Assembly (NCBI GenBank): GCA_937919165.1
Contig: CALFPO010000068.1
Span: 1-38,435 of the forward strand
Length of the DNA: 38,435 bases
Origin: an uncultured Bacillota bacterium
Lineage (GTDB): Bacteria > Bacillota_I > Bacilli_A > Erysipelotrichales > Erysipelotrichaceae
Direction of reading: 5' to 3'
Shown here: piece after piece, positions 7,748-17,400 of the stretch
Numbering within the stretch: position 1 is the first letter of the stretch
Layout of the letters: each line of letters starts with the position of its first letter
Made by a program: the position numbers and the translations under genes
The notes under the pieces: model-generated
Databases searched by the model: none
The model's input: only the letters and a program-made list of their open reading frames with translations
What the model was told of the DNA's origin: nothing

Positions 7748-8643
7748 TGAAATCAGGATTTGTTGCAATATTAGGCAAGCCGAATGCCGGCAAGTCTACT
7801 TTGATAAATGCCATCATGGGTCAAAAGATCGCAATAACTACCCATAAGGCCCAGACAACCAGGAATGCCATTCTAGGCATTTTGAACGATGACGATTGCC
7901 AGATCATCTTCATCGATACGCCAGGCATCCATGAAGCCAAAACAGCTTTAGGCTCTTATATGAACAAGGAAGCCATGTCGCAGGCCGAAGGCGTCGATGT
8001 GATCTACTACATTGTCGATGGAAGCAAGGGACTGCAGAATGACGATAAGGAGATTCTGGATAGGATATTCAAGTACGATGCGCCTGTCTTCCTGCTGATA
8101 AACAAGATTGATGAGCTTGCTTCGGATACTTTGATCAGAAGGCTGGCTTACGCCAACGAAAACTATAGCTTTGCGGAAATCATTCCGCTTTCCGCCTTGA
8201 AGAAGGACAATCTTGATGAGCTTCTCAAGACTACCAAGGAATATCTTCATGACGATGTCTGCTACTATCCTAAGGACGTGGTCACCAACATGAATCTGGA
8301 TTTCCAGATTGCGGAGATCATCAGGGAGAAGATCATCATGAATGTCGATGAGGAGATACCTCATCTTGTTGCCATCAAGATCGACGAGATAAAGGAAAAG
8401 ACATCCAAGGTAAGTATCATTGCCACCATCATCTGCAACAAGGAATCGCATAAGGGCATCCTGATCGGCAAAAGCGGCAGCATGCTGAAGAAGATCAACG
8501 ACAATTCCTCAACCGACATATCGAAGCTTTTCGCCGGTAAGCGCATCTACCTGACATTATTCGTAAAGGTTAAGGAAGACTGGCTCAACAGCGAAAAGCA
8601 GCTATTTGACCTGGGATACTTCCAGGGAGACAGGGATGAATGA
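7747..8643 (+). CDS. era: GTPase Era
   Basis: A 298-residue ribosome-assembly GTPase. The G1 loop GKPNAGKS is at residues 10-17, followed by an effector threonine region (THKAQTTRN), G3 DTPGIHEAK and G4 NKID. The C-terminal KH domain has the GKSGSMLKKI loop that binds the 3' end of 16S rRNA. I chose ATG 7747 because AAGGAGG at 7732-7738 is correctly spaced and the protein then starts MKSGFVAILG like other Era proteins. The upstream in-frame ATG at 7714 lies before the ribosome binding site. Its last codons overlap recO. Confidence 0.97.
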   Translation: MKSGFVAILGKPNAGKSTLINAIMGQKIAITTHKAQTTRNAILGILNDDDCQIIFIDTPGIHEAKTALGSYMNKEAMSQAEGVDVIYYIVDGSKGLQNDDKEILDRIFKYDAPVFLLINKIDELASDTLIRRLAYANENYSFAEIIPLSALKKDNLDELLKTTKEYLHDDVCYYPKDVVTNMNLDFQIAEIIREKIIMNVDEEIPHLVAIKIDEIKEKTSKVSIIATIICNKESHKGILIGKSGSMLKKINDNSSTDISKLFAGKRIYLTLFVKVKEDWLNSEKQLFDLGYFQGDRDE

Positions 8644-9331
8644 CAAGACTTGTGGCTTTGTGGTCTCTTTGAGCGACTACAAGGACAATGATGTGATGAT
8701 GCAGGTCTTGACCAAGGAATATGGCTTCATTTCCTTGGTGGCCAAAGGCGCCAAGAAGGTTTCCGGCAAGAATCATTTTCTGCCGATGTGCATATATGAA
8801 TTCATCATCGACTACAAGGATCGCAAGACCATCTATACGGTCCATGGCTCTAAACTTCTCAACAACTATTTTGAAGACCGGGACATCGAACTTATGTCCT
8901 TCAAGAACATCCTGATTGAAGCAACGCTCAAGAATAAGGAAATGGCTTCTTATGACTATCTGTCTTTTGTGTTCGAGAAGATGGACAAAGACAATATGTA
9001 TCTGTTGGGAACTATGTATTTCTCTTATCTGATCAAGGCTTTCGGCATTACGCCTATCGTCGATCAATGCGTTGTGTGCGGAGAAAAGAAGATTGTTGCG
9101 ATATCCAATAGACTTGGTGGCTTTCTTTGCCTAAAACATCTTGGCGGCGAAGCTCCTCTGGAAGTAGAACAGCTCAAGAAGTTCAGAATGATGATCAAGG
9201 CCACAAAAGACAACTATGATATCGTCAAGGGATTTCCATTCACCATGAAGGATTTCGATCTGATGGTCTGTTTCTTTCTGGACAATAGCGATATGAGACT
9301 GAAGTCCTATGATTTCTTTATGAAACTATGA
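8636..9331 (+). CDS. recO: DNA repair protein RecO
   Basis: A 231-residue recombination mediator that loads RecA onto SSB-coated single-stranded DNA with RecR. The N-terminal OB-fold shows the family pattern GFVVSLSDYKDND and LVAKGAKK. The C-terminal helical domain holds a zinc-binding CVVCGEK with a later CLKH. The start at 8636 overlaps the era end by eight bases and gives the short N terminus typical of RecO; an in-frame ATG at 8606 would add ten residues. The partner glyS, usually next in Bacillota, is displaced about 16 kb downstream here. Confidence 0.95.
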   Translation: MNDKTCGFVVSLSDYKDNDVMMQVLTKEYGFISLVAKGAKKVSGKNHFLPMCIYEFIIDYKDRKTIYTVHGSKLLNNYFEDRDIELMSFKNILIEATLKNKEMASYDYLSFVFEKMDKDNMYLLGTMYFSYLIKAFGITPIVDQCVVCGEKKIVAISNRLGGFLCLKHLGGEAPLEVEQLKKFRMMIKATKDNYDIVKGFPFTMKDFDLMVCFFLDNSDMRLKSYDFFMKL

Positions 9332-10197
9332 AAAGATTGCTTACTGTACTGCTGATGATGGCTTTGTGTGCCTGCCAAAGCGAAGAGGTCAAGAAAGTTG
9401 ATACTTCTAAGATCAACACTCTTTCATATGAACTGAAAGATAGATTCGCTTTTGATGTCCATTCGAATGGCTATCTTTTGGTACGTCTTTCTGATTTTGA
9501 GGTTCTATATGGCGAAAATGAGGATCTGGAGATCTTTCCGGCTTCCTTGACCAAAGTCGCTACTCTGGATACAGTGCTTAATTATGTAGAAAACCTTGAT
9601 GATCTCTCTTCTGTAAGCAGCGAGCAGGTCTATGACCTGATTGCGGAAGATGCTTCATTGGCTTATATCATGGCTGATCATGACTACACGATCAGAGATC
9701 TTCTTTATGCTTTAGTTCTGCCATCAGGAGCTGATGCGGCAGTAGCTCTAGAGAATTATTTTGAAGAAAACGGCATGGATCTTGTGGATAAGATGAATGA
9801 GCATCTTCAAGAAATTGGATGCGATAAGACTCATTTCGTCAATACGACAGGACTTCATGACGATGACCACCATACATGCCTTAATGATCTTCTGAAGATT
9901 GTGCTTGATGTGCTTAGATTCGAAGAGGGAAGAAAGATTCTGGAATGCTTCGAATATGAACTGGAGGATGGAAATGTTGTGCATTCATCCTTGAGCTTGC
10001 TATCTAGAGGCAATGTTGAGGCTTTGGGCGGAAAGACTGGATTCACCGATGAATCGGGACAGTCGGTCATGGTTTTCTACCGCAAGGACAATCGTTCCTA
10101 TGTGCTGATGCTTTGCAATGCCATGGGCAGTCCATATGATGGGGAATATTGGCATCTTGAGGATGCACTCCATGTTTTCTATGAATTATATGATTAA
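9328..10197 (+). CDS. Lipoprotein D-alanyl-D-alanine carboxypeptidase (PBP5-like)
   Basis: A 289-residue S11 peptidase family protein. An N-terminal lipoprotein signal ends in LCAC (lipobox Cys at residue 15), so the enzyme should be anchored outside the membrane. The active-site SLTK is at 73-76 (S73 nucleophile, K76) and KTG at 236-238. The second motif, usually SxN, reads SGA at 133-135. It would trim the terminal D-Ala from peptidoglycan stem peptides. The protein lacks the long C-terminal beta domain and amphipathic anchor of classical PBP5, consistent with lipid anchoring instead. It overlaps recO by an ATGA and is the last gene of the ybeY unit. Confidence 0.9.
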   Translation: MKRLLTVLLMMALCACQSEEVKKVDTSKINTLSYELKDRFAFDVHSNGYLLVRLSDFEVLYGENEDLEIFPASLTKVATLDTVLNYVENLDDLSSVSSEQVYDLIAEDASLAYIMADHDYTIRDLLYALVLPSGADAAVALENYFEENGMDLVDKMNEHLQEIGCDKTHFVNTTGLHDDDHHTCLNDLLKIVLDVLRFEEGRKILECFEYELEDGNVVHSSLSLLSRGNVEALGGKTGFTDESGQSVMVFYRKDNRSYVLMLCNAMGSPYDGEYWHLEDALHVFYELYD

Positions 10198-10235
10198 AAA
10201 AAGCCCTCAGATGAACCTTTCGGCTATCTGATGGG
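10194..10235 (-). terminator. Terminator of msrC, overlapping its stop codon
   Basis: On the minus strand a stem GCCCATCAGAT / ATCTGAGGGC (one bulged base) is followed by seven T. The stem begins inside the last codons of the msrC gene and includes its TGA. It also lies just after the stop of the convergent carboxypeptidase gene. Confidence 0.85.
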
Positions 10236-10647
10236 CAATGGCTTCAAATGTGATTTCGTCGTCAAGGGTGAAGCGAGAATATAGTGGCGAATCGATGTCT
10301 AGGACTCCTAGACATTTATTTTGGTATAGAAGCGGAACCACAAGTTCGGAATTTGATGCGGCATCGCAAGCGATATGTCCAGGGAACTTATGGACATCTT
10401 CGACATTGAGCAGCAGTTTTCTTTCAAACGATGTGCCGCATACTCCATGCCCAATCTTGAGATGGGTACATGCAGCCTTGCCTTGGAATGGTCCAAGGAC
10501 AAGCTCATTGTTCTTGTGAATATAGATGCCTAGCCAGTTGATGTTCTCGGTCTGATCATAGAGAAAAGCAACTGCATTGCAGATTGCTGCAAGCTTGTCA
10601 CTTTCTTTCAATATCTCCTGACATTGGGAAACCAGCAGTTCGTTCAT
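10207..10647 (-). CDS. msrC: Free methionine-(R)-sulfoxide reductase (GAF domain)
   Basis: A 146-residue single GAF-domain protein of the fRMsr (YebR/YtsP) family, which reduces free Met-R-sulfoxide with thioredoxin. The three conserved cysteines are present: C60 in KAACTH, C70 in GHGVCGTS and C94 in HIACDAASNSELVVPL. The final LGVLDIDSP segment is also characteristic. The start is supported by AAGGAG about ten bases upstream. It stands alone, convergent with the carboxypeptidase and divergent from the NAD operon. Confidence 0.95.
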   Translation of the reverse strand: MNELLVSQCQEILKESDKLAAICNAVAFLYDQTENINWLGIYIHKNNELVLGPFQGKAACTHLKIGHGVCGTSFERKLLLNVEDVHKFPGHIACDAASNSELVVPLLYQNKCLGVLDIDSPLYSRFTLDDEITFEAIAHQIAERFI

Positions 10648-10673
10648 TGTCTTGTCTCTCCTTGATATATTCG

Positions 10674-10679
10674 ATTATA
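10674..10679 (-). promoter_or_regulatory. -10 box of msrC
   Basis: A perfect TATAAT on the minus strand, 26 bases upstream of the msrC start codon and before its AAGGAG. No good -35 box is seen at 16-18 bases, so this is a partial promoter call. Confidence 0.4.
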
Positions 10680-10698
10680 AGGCTTTTTGTGTGAATTG

Positions 10699-10728
10699 TT
10701 TACCTAAGCAGTTATTAGATTGTACACT
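10699..10728 (+). promoter_or_regulatory. Putative promoter of the NAD salvage operon
   Basis: TTTACC (10699-10704), an 18-base spacer and TACACT (10723-10728) on the plus strand. A TATATA stretch follows immediately and is an alternative -10. The match is modest, but this gap must hold the operon promoter because the gene to the left is divergent. Confidence 0.35.
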
Positions 10729-10746
10729 ATATATAGAAAAGAAAAA

Positions 10747-10770
10747 CAATCCCTAAATGGGATTGGGAGG
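10747..10770 (+). promoter_or_regulatory. Leader hairpin abutting the pncA ribosome binding site
   Basis: A perfect 7-bp inverted repeat CAATCCC / GGGATTG with a 5-base loop at 10747-10765. Its last base is the first base of the Shine-Dalgarno GGGAGG (10765-10770) of pncA. In RNA it would form a hairpin next to the ribosome binding site; in DNA it could be an operator. No known motif was recognised. Confidence 0.5.
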
Positions 10771-10775
10771 TATAT

Positions 10776-11306
10776 ATGAAAAAAGTATTGGTTGTTGTAG
10801 ATATGCAGAATGATTTCATCGATGGAGCATTGGGTTCCAAGGAAGCTGAAGCTACTGTCGATCCTATCATCAATGAGATCAAAAGCGGAAAGTATGATTT
10901 TATCGCCTTGACCAGAGATACCCATCAGGAGAACTATCTCGAGACTCTGGAAGGCAAGAATCTGCCTATCAAACACTGCATATACGGCAGCGAGGGCTGG
11001 AATATAAACAGAAGAATCTATGATGCTGTTGAAGAGTCTGGTCTAGCCCATAAGGTATTTGATAAGAAGGGATTTGGCTGCTTCTCTTTGGCTCAGGAAC
11101 TTGATGCCTATGAGGATGTTCTAGAAGAGATTACCGTCTGCGGATTATGCACAGATGTCTGCGTAGCAGCTACAGCACTTATCTTAAGAGCACAGCTTCC
11201 GAATGTGCCAATGTGCTATATCGAAGAGACAACAGCTGGCTTAAGTGCTGAAAATAAGGCAGCATCATTTGCAGTCTTCAACAGCTGTCAGATATATAAG
11301 AAATAG
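10776..11306 (+). CDS. pncA: Nicotinamidase
   Basis: A 176-residue isochorismatase-fold hydrolase converting nicotinamide to nicotinate. The triad is visible as D9 (VVVDMQNDF), a lysine at 97/98 (FDKKGFG) and C129 (GLCTDVCV). D48, H50, E59 and H67 are candidate metal ligands (TRDTHQENY through LPIKHC). The GLCTDVCVAATA block with its cis-peptide region is the family signature. It leads an operon with pncB, nadE and nadD, which fixes the substrate as nicotinamide rather than isochorismate. Only eight bases separate it from pncB. Confidence 0.95.
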   Translation: MKKVLVVVDMQNDFIDGALGSKEAEATVDPIINEIKSGKYDFIALTRDTHQENYLETLEGKNLPIKHCIYGSEGWNINRRIYDAVEESGLAHKVFDKKGFGCFSLAQELDAYEDVLEEITVCGLCTDVCVAATALILRAQLPNVPMCYIEETTAGLSAENKAASFAVFNSCQIYKK

Positions 11307-11314
11307 GTGAAAAT

Positions 11315-12517
11315 ATGGAAAGAATAATCAATTCGCTATTAGAGAGCGACCTGTACAAGTTTTCGATGGGACAAGCCATCTATCACCAGTTCAGCGACTA
11401 CAAGACGACCTGGACTTTCAAATGCCGTAATGAAGATGTGAAATTCACTCATGAGATGGTTGAAGAGATCAAGCACCAGATCAAGGAATATTGCAAGCTG
11501 AAGTTCAATGAAGATGAATTGGAATACCTAAACAACATTAGATGGATGAAGGGCAGCTATATCGATTTCCTGAGACTTTGGCAGCCTAGATATGAAGACT
11601 TCATCATAACCGAGGAAGGAGACTGTGGCCTATCGATTGAAACGATGGGAACCTGGCTCAATACCTCAATGTATGAGATACCTACGTTGGCCATCGTCAA
11701 TGAAGTATACTTCAGGATGTCGAATAACTACGATGAACTATTAGAAAGTTTCAAGAAAAGAGCTAAAGAGAAAGCCAAGAGACTTGAAAGCAATGAACTT
11801 GATATTTCGACCTTCAGTGAATTCGGTCTACGCCGAAGACTTTCGGGTGAAGCTCAGGACTACATCGTTTCTTTATTGAAGAACAGCAAGCTAGGCAATT
11901 CGGTATTCATCGGAACATCGAATGTCTATCTTGCCAAGAAATATGATCTTGTTCCTGTCGGAACAATGGCCCATGAATGGATCATGTGCATTGGACAGGG
12001 CAATCATCGCCACAATCCAGCCTATTCAAACTACTATTCATTAAATTCCTGGATCAAGGAGTATGGTGTATTGAATGGTACAGCCTTGACTGATACCATC
12101 ACTACCGATAACTTCCTTCTGGATTTTGATCTTACTCATGCGACATTGTTTAGTGGTGTAAGACATGACAGTGGCGATCCAATTGAATGGGGCGAGAAGA
12201 TGCTTGACCACTACAAGAAGCTTGATGTCGATGCAAGGAACAAGACTCTGCTTTTCTCTGACAGCCTTAACTTCGACAAGGCAAGTGCCATAAATGCTCA
12301 TTTCAAGGGCAGATGCAAGGTGGCTTTTGGAATCGGCACCTATCTTTCTAACGATACTGATTCAAGTCCACTCAATATCGTCATGAAGGTGACAAGATGC
12401 AATGGCCAGGATGTTGCCAAGATATCTGATGTAGAAGGCAAGGGCATGTGCAAGAATCAGGATTATGTCGATTATCTCAATCGAAGCATCGATTGGCGAA
12501 AGAAAGTAGGTCATTAG
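11315..12517 (+). CDS. pncB: Nicotinate phosphoribosyltransferase
   Basis: A 400-residue enzyme that joins nicotinate to PRPP, with ATP hydrolysis, giving nicotinate mononucleotide. Family features are LLESDLYKFSMGQ near the N terminus, the FGLRRRLSGEAQ segment, the GTMAHEWIM motif containing the histidine phosphorylated during catalysis, and GVRHDSGDP for PRPP phosphate binding. The length fits the PncB subfamily. The ribosome binding site AGGTG lies seven bases before the ATG. It is the second gene of the NAD salvage operon. Confidence 0.96.
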   Translation: MERIINSLLESDLYKFSMGQAIYHQFSDYKTTWTFKCRNEDVKFTHEMVEEIKHQIKEYCKLKFNEDELEYLNNIRWMKGSYIDFLRLWQPRYEDFIITEEGDCGLSIETMGTWLNTSMYEIPTLAIVNEVYFRMSNNYDELLESFKKRAKEKAKRLESNELDISTFSEFGLRRRLSGEAQDYIVSLLKNSKLGNSVFIGTSNVYLAKKYDLVPVGTMAHEWIMCIGQGNHRHNPAYSNYYSLNSWIKEYGVLNGTALTDTITTDNFLLDFDLTHATLFSGVRHDSGDPIEWGEKMLDHYKKLDVDARNKTLLFSDSLNFDKASAINAHFKGRCKVAFGIGTYLSNDTDSSPLNIVMKVTRCNGQDVAKISDVEGKGMCKNQDYVDYLNRSIDWRKKVGH

Positions 12518-12519
12518 TC

Positions 12520-13272
12520 ATGGATTGCGTTGTACTAAAGAATAAGATCGTTGAGTGGATTAGAGACTACTATAGAACAAACAATCTCAAGGGTGCCGTT
12601 CTAGGAGTGTCTGGCGGAAAGGATTCAGCTGTTGTGGCTGGCTTGATGTCAGAAGCCATCGGTCCAGAGAATGTTGTGGGACTTACGCTTCCATGTCATT
12701 CAAGACAGATGGATGCCGATGGAGCCAAGCTTGTTGCTGATCATTTTGGATTTGAGCTTCTGAATATTGACCTTACCGATGTCTGCGATCTTTTCGAAAG
12801 CAATATCGATAAGCTGGGTGATTTCACTGCTGAACAAAGAAGCGATTCAAGCATCAATCTCAAGCCTAGACTTCGAATGTCTACTGTCTATTATATGGCT
12901 GCCCTTCTATCAAAGGTAAAAGGCGGCACATATATCGTTCCTGGCACCAGCAATGCTTGCGAACTGTATGTCGGATATTTCACCAAGGGCGGCGATTCGG
13001 TATTCGATATCGCGCCGATATACAATCTGACTGTCGATGAAGTCATCGGCGTCGGAGAGGCTCTTGGCGTTCCTGAAGAGGTTCTCTATCGCGTTCCTGA
13101 TGATGGGCTTTCGGGCAAGAGCGATGAGGAGAAGATGGGCGTAAAGTATGCAGATATCTCTTCGATCATAAAGGGTGAAGAAGTTGATGAACTTGAAAGA
13201 GAAAAGATCGAGAAGCTTCATGCCAAAACCAGGCATAAGTTCAACAAGAACGATTTCCAGTTTGAAAGGTAG
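12520..13272 (+). CDS. nadE: NH3-dependent NAD synthetase
   Basis: A 250-residue N-type ATP pyrophosphatase that amidates nicotinate adenine dinucleotide to NAD. The PP-loop SGGKDS is at 31-36. The segment YIVPGTSNACELYVGYFTKGGDS and the C-terminal DDGLSGKSDEEKMGV loop are typical. There is no glutaminase domain, so it uses free ammonia. The ATG at 12520, two bases after the pncB stop, gives the normal N terminus; an in-frame ATG 72 bases upstream would lie inside pncB and is rejected. Confidence 0.95.
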   Translation: MDCVVLKNKIVEWIRDYYRTNNLKGAVLGVSGGKDSAVVAGLMSEAIGPENVVGLTLPCHSRQMDADGAKLVADHFGFELLNIDLTDVCDLFESNIDKLGDFTAEQRSDSSINLKPRLRMSTVYYMAALLSKVKGGTYIVPGTSNACELYVGYFTKGGDSVFDIAPIYNLTVDEVIGVGEALGVPEEVLYRVPDDGLSGKSDEEKMGVKYADISSIIKGEEVDELEREKIEKLHAKTRHKFNKNDFQFER

Positions 13273-13275
13273 CAA

Positions 13276-13848
13276 GTGAGAGTAGCTGCATATGTAGGAT
13301 CTTTCGATCCTGTGCATAAGGGACATATCGAGATCGTCAATCAGATAATCAGAGAAGACAAGGCTGATATGGTTTTTGTGATTGCAACTTCCGACTATTG
13401 GAATAAGCATATCAATCTATCCCTCAAGCAAAGAATGGCCCTGCTCAAGATATTCGCAAGCGATAGAATCAAAGTATTGAGCGACAGGGTAAGGAATAAG
13501 CCAAGACAGTATACCTATGAGCTTCTTGATGCGATAAAGAAAGAGTATCTTGATGAAGATGATGAGCTTATGCTGGTGATGGGTGCCGACAATATCGTGA
13601 AGTTCGATGAATGGAAGAACTATCAGACTTTGCTCGACAAATATCCATTCATTCTCATAAGAAGAAATGGCATCGATATCGCCGAGTATATGAAGAGATA
13701 TGGGAAGAAGGATTACCATATTCTGAATCTTGAACCGATGGATATAAGCTCAACCTATATCAGAGAGAACCTTGATGACTTTGAAAAGATCAAGGACATG
13801 ATCGATGAGAGAGTCTACAAAAGACTGATGAAATACAGAAAAGGGTGA
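13276..13848 (+). CDS. nadD: Nicotinate-nucleotide adenylyltransferase
   Basis: A 190-residue nucleotidyltransferase making nicotinate adenine dinucleotide from nicotinate mononucleotide and ATP. The HxGH-type motif GSFDPVHKGH is at 8-17 and the C-terminal ISSTYIREN matches the ISSTxxR motif. The start codon is GTG at 13276, three bases after nadE, with AAAGG inside the end of nadE as ribosome binding site. With pncA, pncB and nadE it completes the Preiss-Handler route from nicotinamide to NAD. The order here is not the order of the reactions, since NadD acts before NadE. Confidence 0.94.
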   Translation: MRVAAYVGSFDPVHKGHIEIVNQIIREDKADMVFVIATSDYWNKHINLSLKQRMALLKIFASDRIKVLSDRVRNKPRQYTYELLDAIKKEYLDEDDELMLVMGADNIVKFDEWKNYQTLLDKYPFILIRRNGIDIAEYMKRYGKKDYHILNLEPMDISSTYIRENLDDFEKIKDMIDERVYKRLMKYRKG

Positions 13849-13878
13849 TTGTTCATCTTTTTCTTTTAATAAGTAACT

Positions 13879-14412
13879 ATGAACGATTCAATTGACGATT
13901 ACGAGCATGTGATACATCCGTTCGACCCATTATATGACAAACAGTCCAGAATACTGATTCTGGGAAGTTTTCCTTCACCTCAATCAAGAAAACAGCAGTT
14001 CTTCTATGGACATCCTCAGAATAGATTCTGGAGAATAATGGCCAAGGTGCTGGATGAAGATGTTCCGTGCACGATCGAAGAGAAAAAAGAGATGATGAAA
14101 AGAAATCATATCGCCCTTTATGATGCAATCTACAGCTGCGACATCATCAAAGCCAGCGATTCCAGCATCAGGAACGTGGTTCCAAGCGATCTATCTTCCA
14201 TCATAGAAGGCAGCAAGATATCCCGAATCTATTGCAATGGACGCAAATCATTTGAATGCTTCTTGAGATATCAGAAAGATATCATCAAGATGGATGCAAT
14301 CATGCTTCCATCAACAAGTCCCGCCAATGCATCATTCACTCTGGAAAAGCTATATGAAAGCTGGAAAGAGATTGGAGATGGACTTGATGCGTTCCATTCA
14401 AAGAATATGTGA
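13879..14412 (+). CDS. DNA-deoxyinosine glycosylase-like protein (UDG superfamily, family 6)
   Basis: A 177-residue member of the uracil-DNA glycosylase superfamily. The first motif region RILILGSFPSPQSRKQQFFYGHPQNRFWRIM and the late LPSTSPANASF block fit the hypoxanthine-DNA glycosylase branch, which removes deaminated adenine from DNA. The middle ALYDAIYSCDIIKASDSSIRN is also typical. Substrate preference is assigned from the family, not from a residue I can prove. It begins 30 bases after nadD without a clear ribosome binding site, so it may be weakly expressed as the tail of the NAD operon. Confidence 0.85.
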   Translation: MNDSIDDYEHVIHPFDPLYDKQSRILILGSFPSPQSRKQQFFYGHPQNRFWRIMAKVLDEDVPCTIEEKKEMMKRNHIALYDAIYSCDIIKASDSSIRNVVPSDLSSIIEGSKISRIYCNGRKSFECFLRYQKDIIKMDAIMLPSTSPANASFTLEKLYESWKEIGDGLDAFHSKNM

Positions 14413-14431
14413 AGGATAATGATTTCTAGCA

Positions 14432-14437
14432 TATAAT
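14432..14437 (+). promoter_or_regulatory. -10 box of the HD-GYP/GGDEF gene
   Basis: A perfect TATAAT, 35 bases before the ATG at 14473, leaving room for a short leader with ribosome binding site AGAGG at 14461-14465. No convincing -35 box was found. Confidence 0.45.
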
Positions 14438-14472
14438 AATAGAGTATTTACTTGTACAAAAGAGGTTTGACC

Positions 14473-17400
14473 ATGGATGACATGAATGATTCTGGATTGA
14501 AAAACTGCACAATAGGTTTCTGGTCACTGGATTTTGTTGGTGAAGCTGTTTCTAATCTTTATGTCGATAATGTTTTTCGTAATCTCATTGGAGCTGATGA
14601 TTCGATGTCGCAGAATGAGGTATTTGAATACTGGAATCGGAATGTAGCAGATTCCTTTCACGAGATAATCGACGATGCCTTTGAAGATATAGCTAATGGA
14701 AAGAAGGTAACCATCGACTATCGCTGGAATCATCCTGTTAAGGGAGAGATGACCTTTAGATGCGTTTCTTTCAGGAATTATGAATATAAGAATAGCGTTC
14801 ATATTCAAGGTAGCCTTGGAGATATTACTGAAGAGATAATCTATCGCAAGAAAGATTTCGATGAGCTTGACTATTCCGAAATAGTCAATGTTCTATCGTC
14901 AAACTATGAAACGATCTATTGCGTCAACACAAAAGACAATTCCTATGTGAATTTTCATCGTTCCGGAATTCTGAATGCGAAAGAGATGCCAGAAAGAGGA
15001 AAGGATTTCTTTGCGGATTCATTCAGGAACATCAGCGAGTTCGTTTTTGATGAGGATGTTGATAGTTTCCGTGATTTCATGATGAAGAATAATCTCTTGG
15101 ATTCCATGCTGAACAACGATCAGGCCACTTTCGAATATCGATTAAAAGACGAAAATGGGGAGCCTGTTCATTACCGCATGCGTGCAATGAACTTTGATGA
15201 TGGTGTACATATAATAGTAGCTGTAGAGAATATTGAAGATGAGATAAGAACCAAAGAGCTTCAGAACATCAAGAATCTGGAGACAAAGGCCTTCATTGAA
15301 GGCCTATCATCCGATTTTGAAGCCGTATATGTGATCAATCCGGATAGAGATACAATCATGCTGATAAGACTGCATGAGGATTTCGATGAGTCGCTGAAGA
15401 TGAATCGTCGAAACGTCTATTCCAAATATCTTGAAGACAGTGTCGAGAAGATAATTGTGGATGAAGACAAGGATAGGATAAGGAAAGAGTTCAGTGTCGA
15501 GAATATCCTTGCACAGCTAAAGAAGGACTCCTCTTACTTGACTCTTTATAAAGTTATAGACGCTGAGGGAAACGAGATCTATCATCGAGCAAAATTTGCC
15601 AAGGTCGAAAGCCGCTATGATGGAACAATCATCATTTTGGGCATCAGAAATGTCGATGGCGAAGTAAGACAGGAAATCATTGAGCGTGAAAAGAACAAAG
15701 AGATCAACAGCATGGTCAAGATCCTTTCGGGCGACTACAATGGCCTCTACTATGTCAATGTCGAAAAGAAGGAAAGCCATGTCATCTGGGTAAGCAAGGA
15801 GATCATAGGCGATACAGGTGCCAACATCAAGAAGATGCCGACACTGCAGGATGTTCTCTTGAACTTCACAAAGACAGTTGTCCATCCTGATGATCGCATC
15901 AAATTTTCGTTCCTGATGGAATATTCTGATATCACCAGAGTATTGGCTCATAAGAAGAGGCATTCTGTAGTCTTCAGAAGAAACTTCAATGGCGACTATC
16001 GCTATAACGAGATGATTGTTGCAAAGGCCGAAGATTTTGATGACCCTCCTGTCAATGTAGCGATTGGCTTTATGGATATCGATGACGAATACCGTATCCG
16101 TTTGCAGCAGGAGGCTATAATTCAAGGCATCGCAAACGATTTTGAATATGTCGCCTATATCGAAATAGACAACAATAATAAGGAAATCATCCATCGCCGG
16201 AGCGAACTGTTTTCGAAATATGTGCCTGACTGGGAACTGATGGACAACTTCTCGCAGAAGTACGCAGCTTTTGCGGAATATCTTGTGGTTCCGGAAGATC
16301 GGGAGAAATTCCTTGAAGCCAAAGGCAATTACGTAATAAAGGAACTGGAAAGCAATTCTGCTGTCTATACCAATTTCCGCATCAATATCGAAAACAATAT
16401 ATATTACTATCAGATAAAATATACTGCCGATAAGGTTGGCGACCATATTGTCGGAGTCATTGTCGGATTCCATAGTGTCGATGAAAGCACCAAGAACGAA
16501 CTTAGACGTGAGGCTTTTCTTGCTGAAGCAAACGAAGAAGCGGAAAAGACCATTGCCAAGCGTACAGCTGAGCTCAGAGACAAGAATAGAGAGCTTGAAC
16601 GCACAAATGAAGAGATCGTCGAGATGCTTGGCGATGTCGTTGAGATGCGCGACAAGGATTCGGGAATCCATATTCAGCGTGTCAAGGCCTATACATATGT
16701 TTTGGCCAATATGGTCAAGTCAAAGTATCCTGAATATCATCTAAGCCACGAAGATATCGAACTGATAACATCAGCCAGTGCCTTGCATGATGTAGGCAAG
16801 ATCATGATTTCCGATGCGATTCTGCTCAAGCCTGGCAAGCTTAGCGATGAGGAATACGAGATAATGAAGACTCACTCCCTTAAAGGCTGTGAGATACTTC
16901 AGCGCGCTCCTAAGAACTGGAGTTCGCACTATCTTGAGGTTGGTCTTGATATCTGCCATTATCATCATGAGAAATGGGACGGAAACGGCTATCCTGAAGG
17001 ATTGAAAGGCGACGAGATTCCAATCTCTGCCCAGATCGTTTCGGTTGCGGATTGTTTCGATGCCTTGACGACCAAACGTGTCTATAAGGAAGCATACAGC
17101 ATTGACGAAGCATACAGAATGATCTGTGAAGGAGAATGCGGAGCCTTTTCTGATAAGCTTCTGTATTGCTTCAAGTGCTGTCGGAAGGATTTTGAAAGAG
17201 CCTTCAAGACGCCGAAAGACCTTCTCAACAACAGCACGCTGTACATATCCAAGAATGGCGATAGGCTATATGGGCTGAGATTCTTGATAGTAGATGACAG
17301 CGAACTGTCTCTTGACCTCAACAAGGACCTTCTGGAATCGGAAGGAGCTGAAGTTGTAGCAGTAAGCAGCGGTGAGGCTGCCATCAGCGAATTCACTGCC

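Noticed and set aside
14452..14472. TTG start for the HD-GYP/GGDEF protein
   Set aside because: The ATG at 14473 has AGAGG seven bases upstream; TTG 14452 has no ribosome binding site in the short predicted leader.
15517..16671. A 384-codon open frame on the minus strand inside the HD-GYP/GGDEF gene
   Set aside because: It lies wholly antisense to a protein with clear, correctly ordered domains. The translation shows no recognisable family, and long antisense frames are expected from this codon usage.
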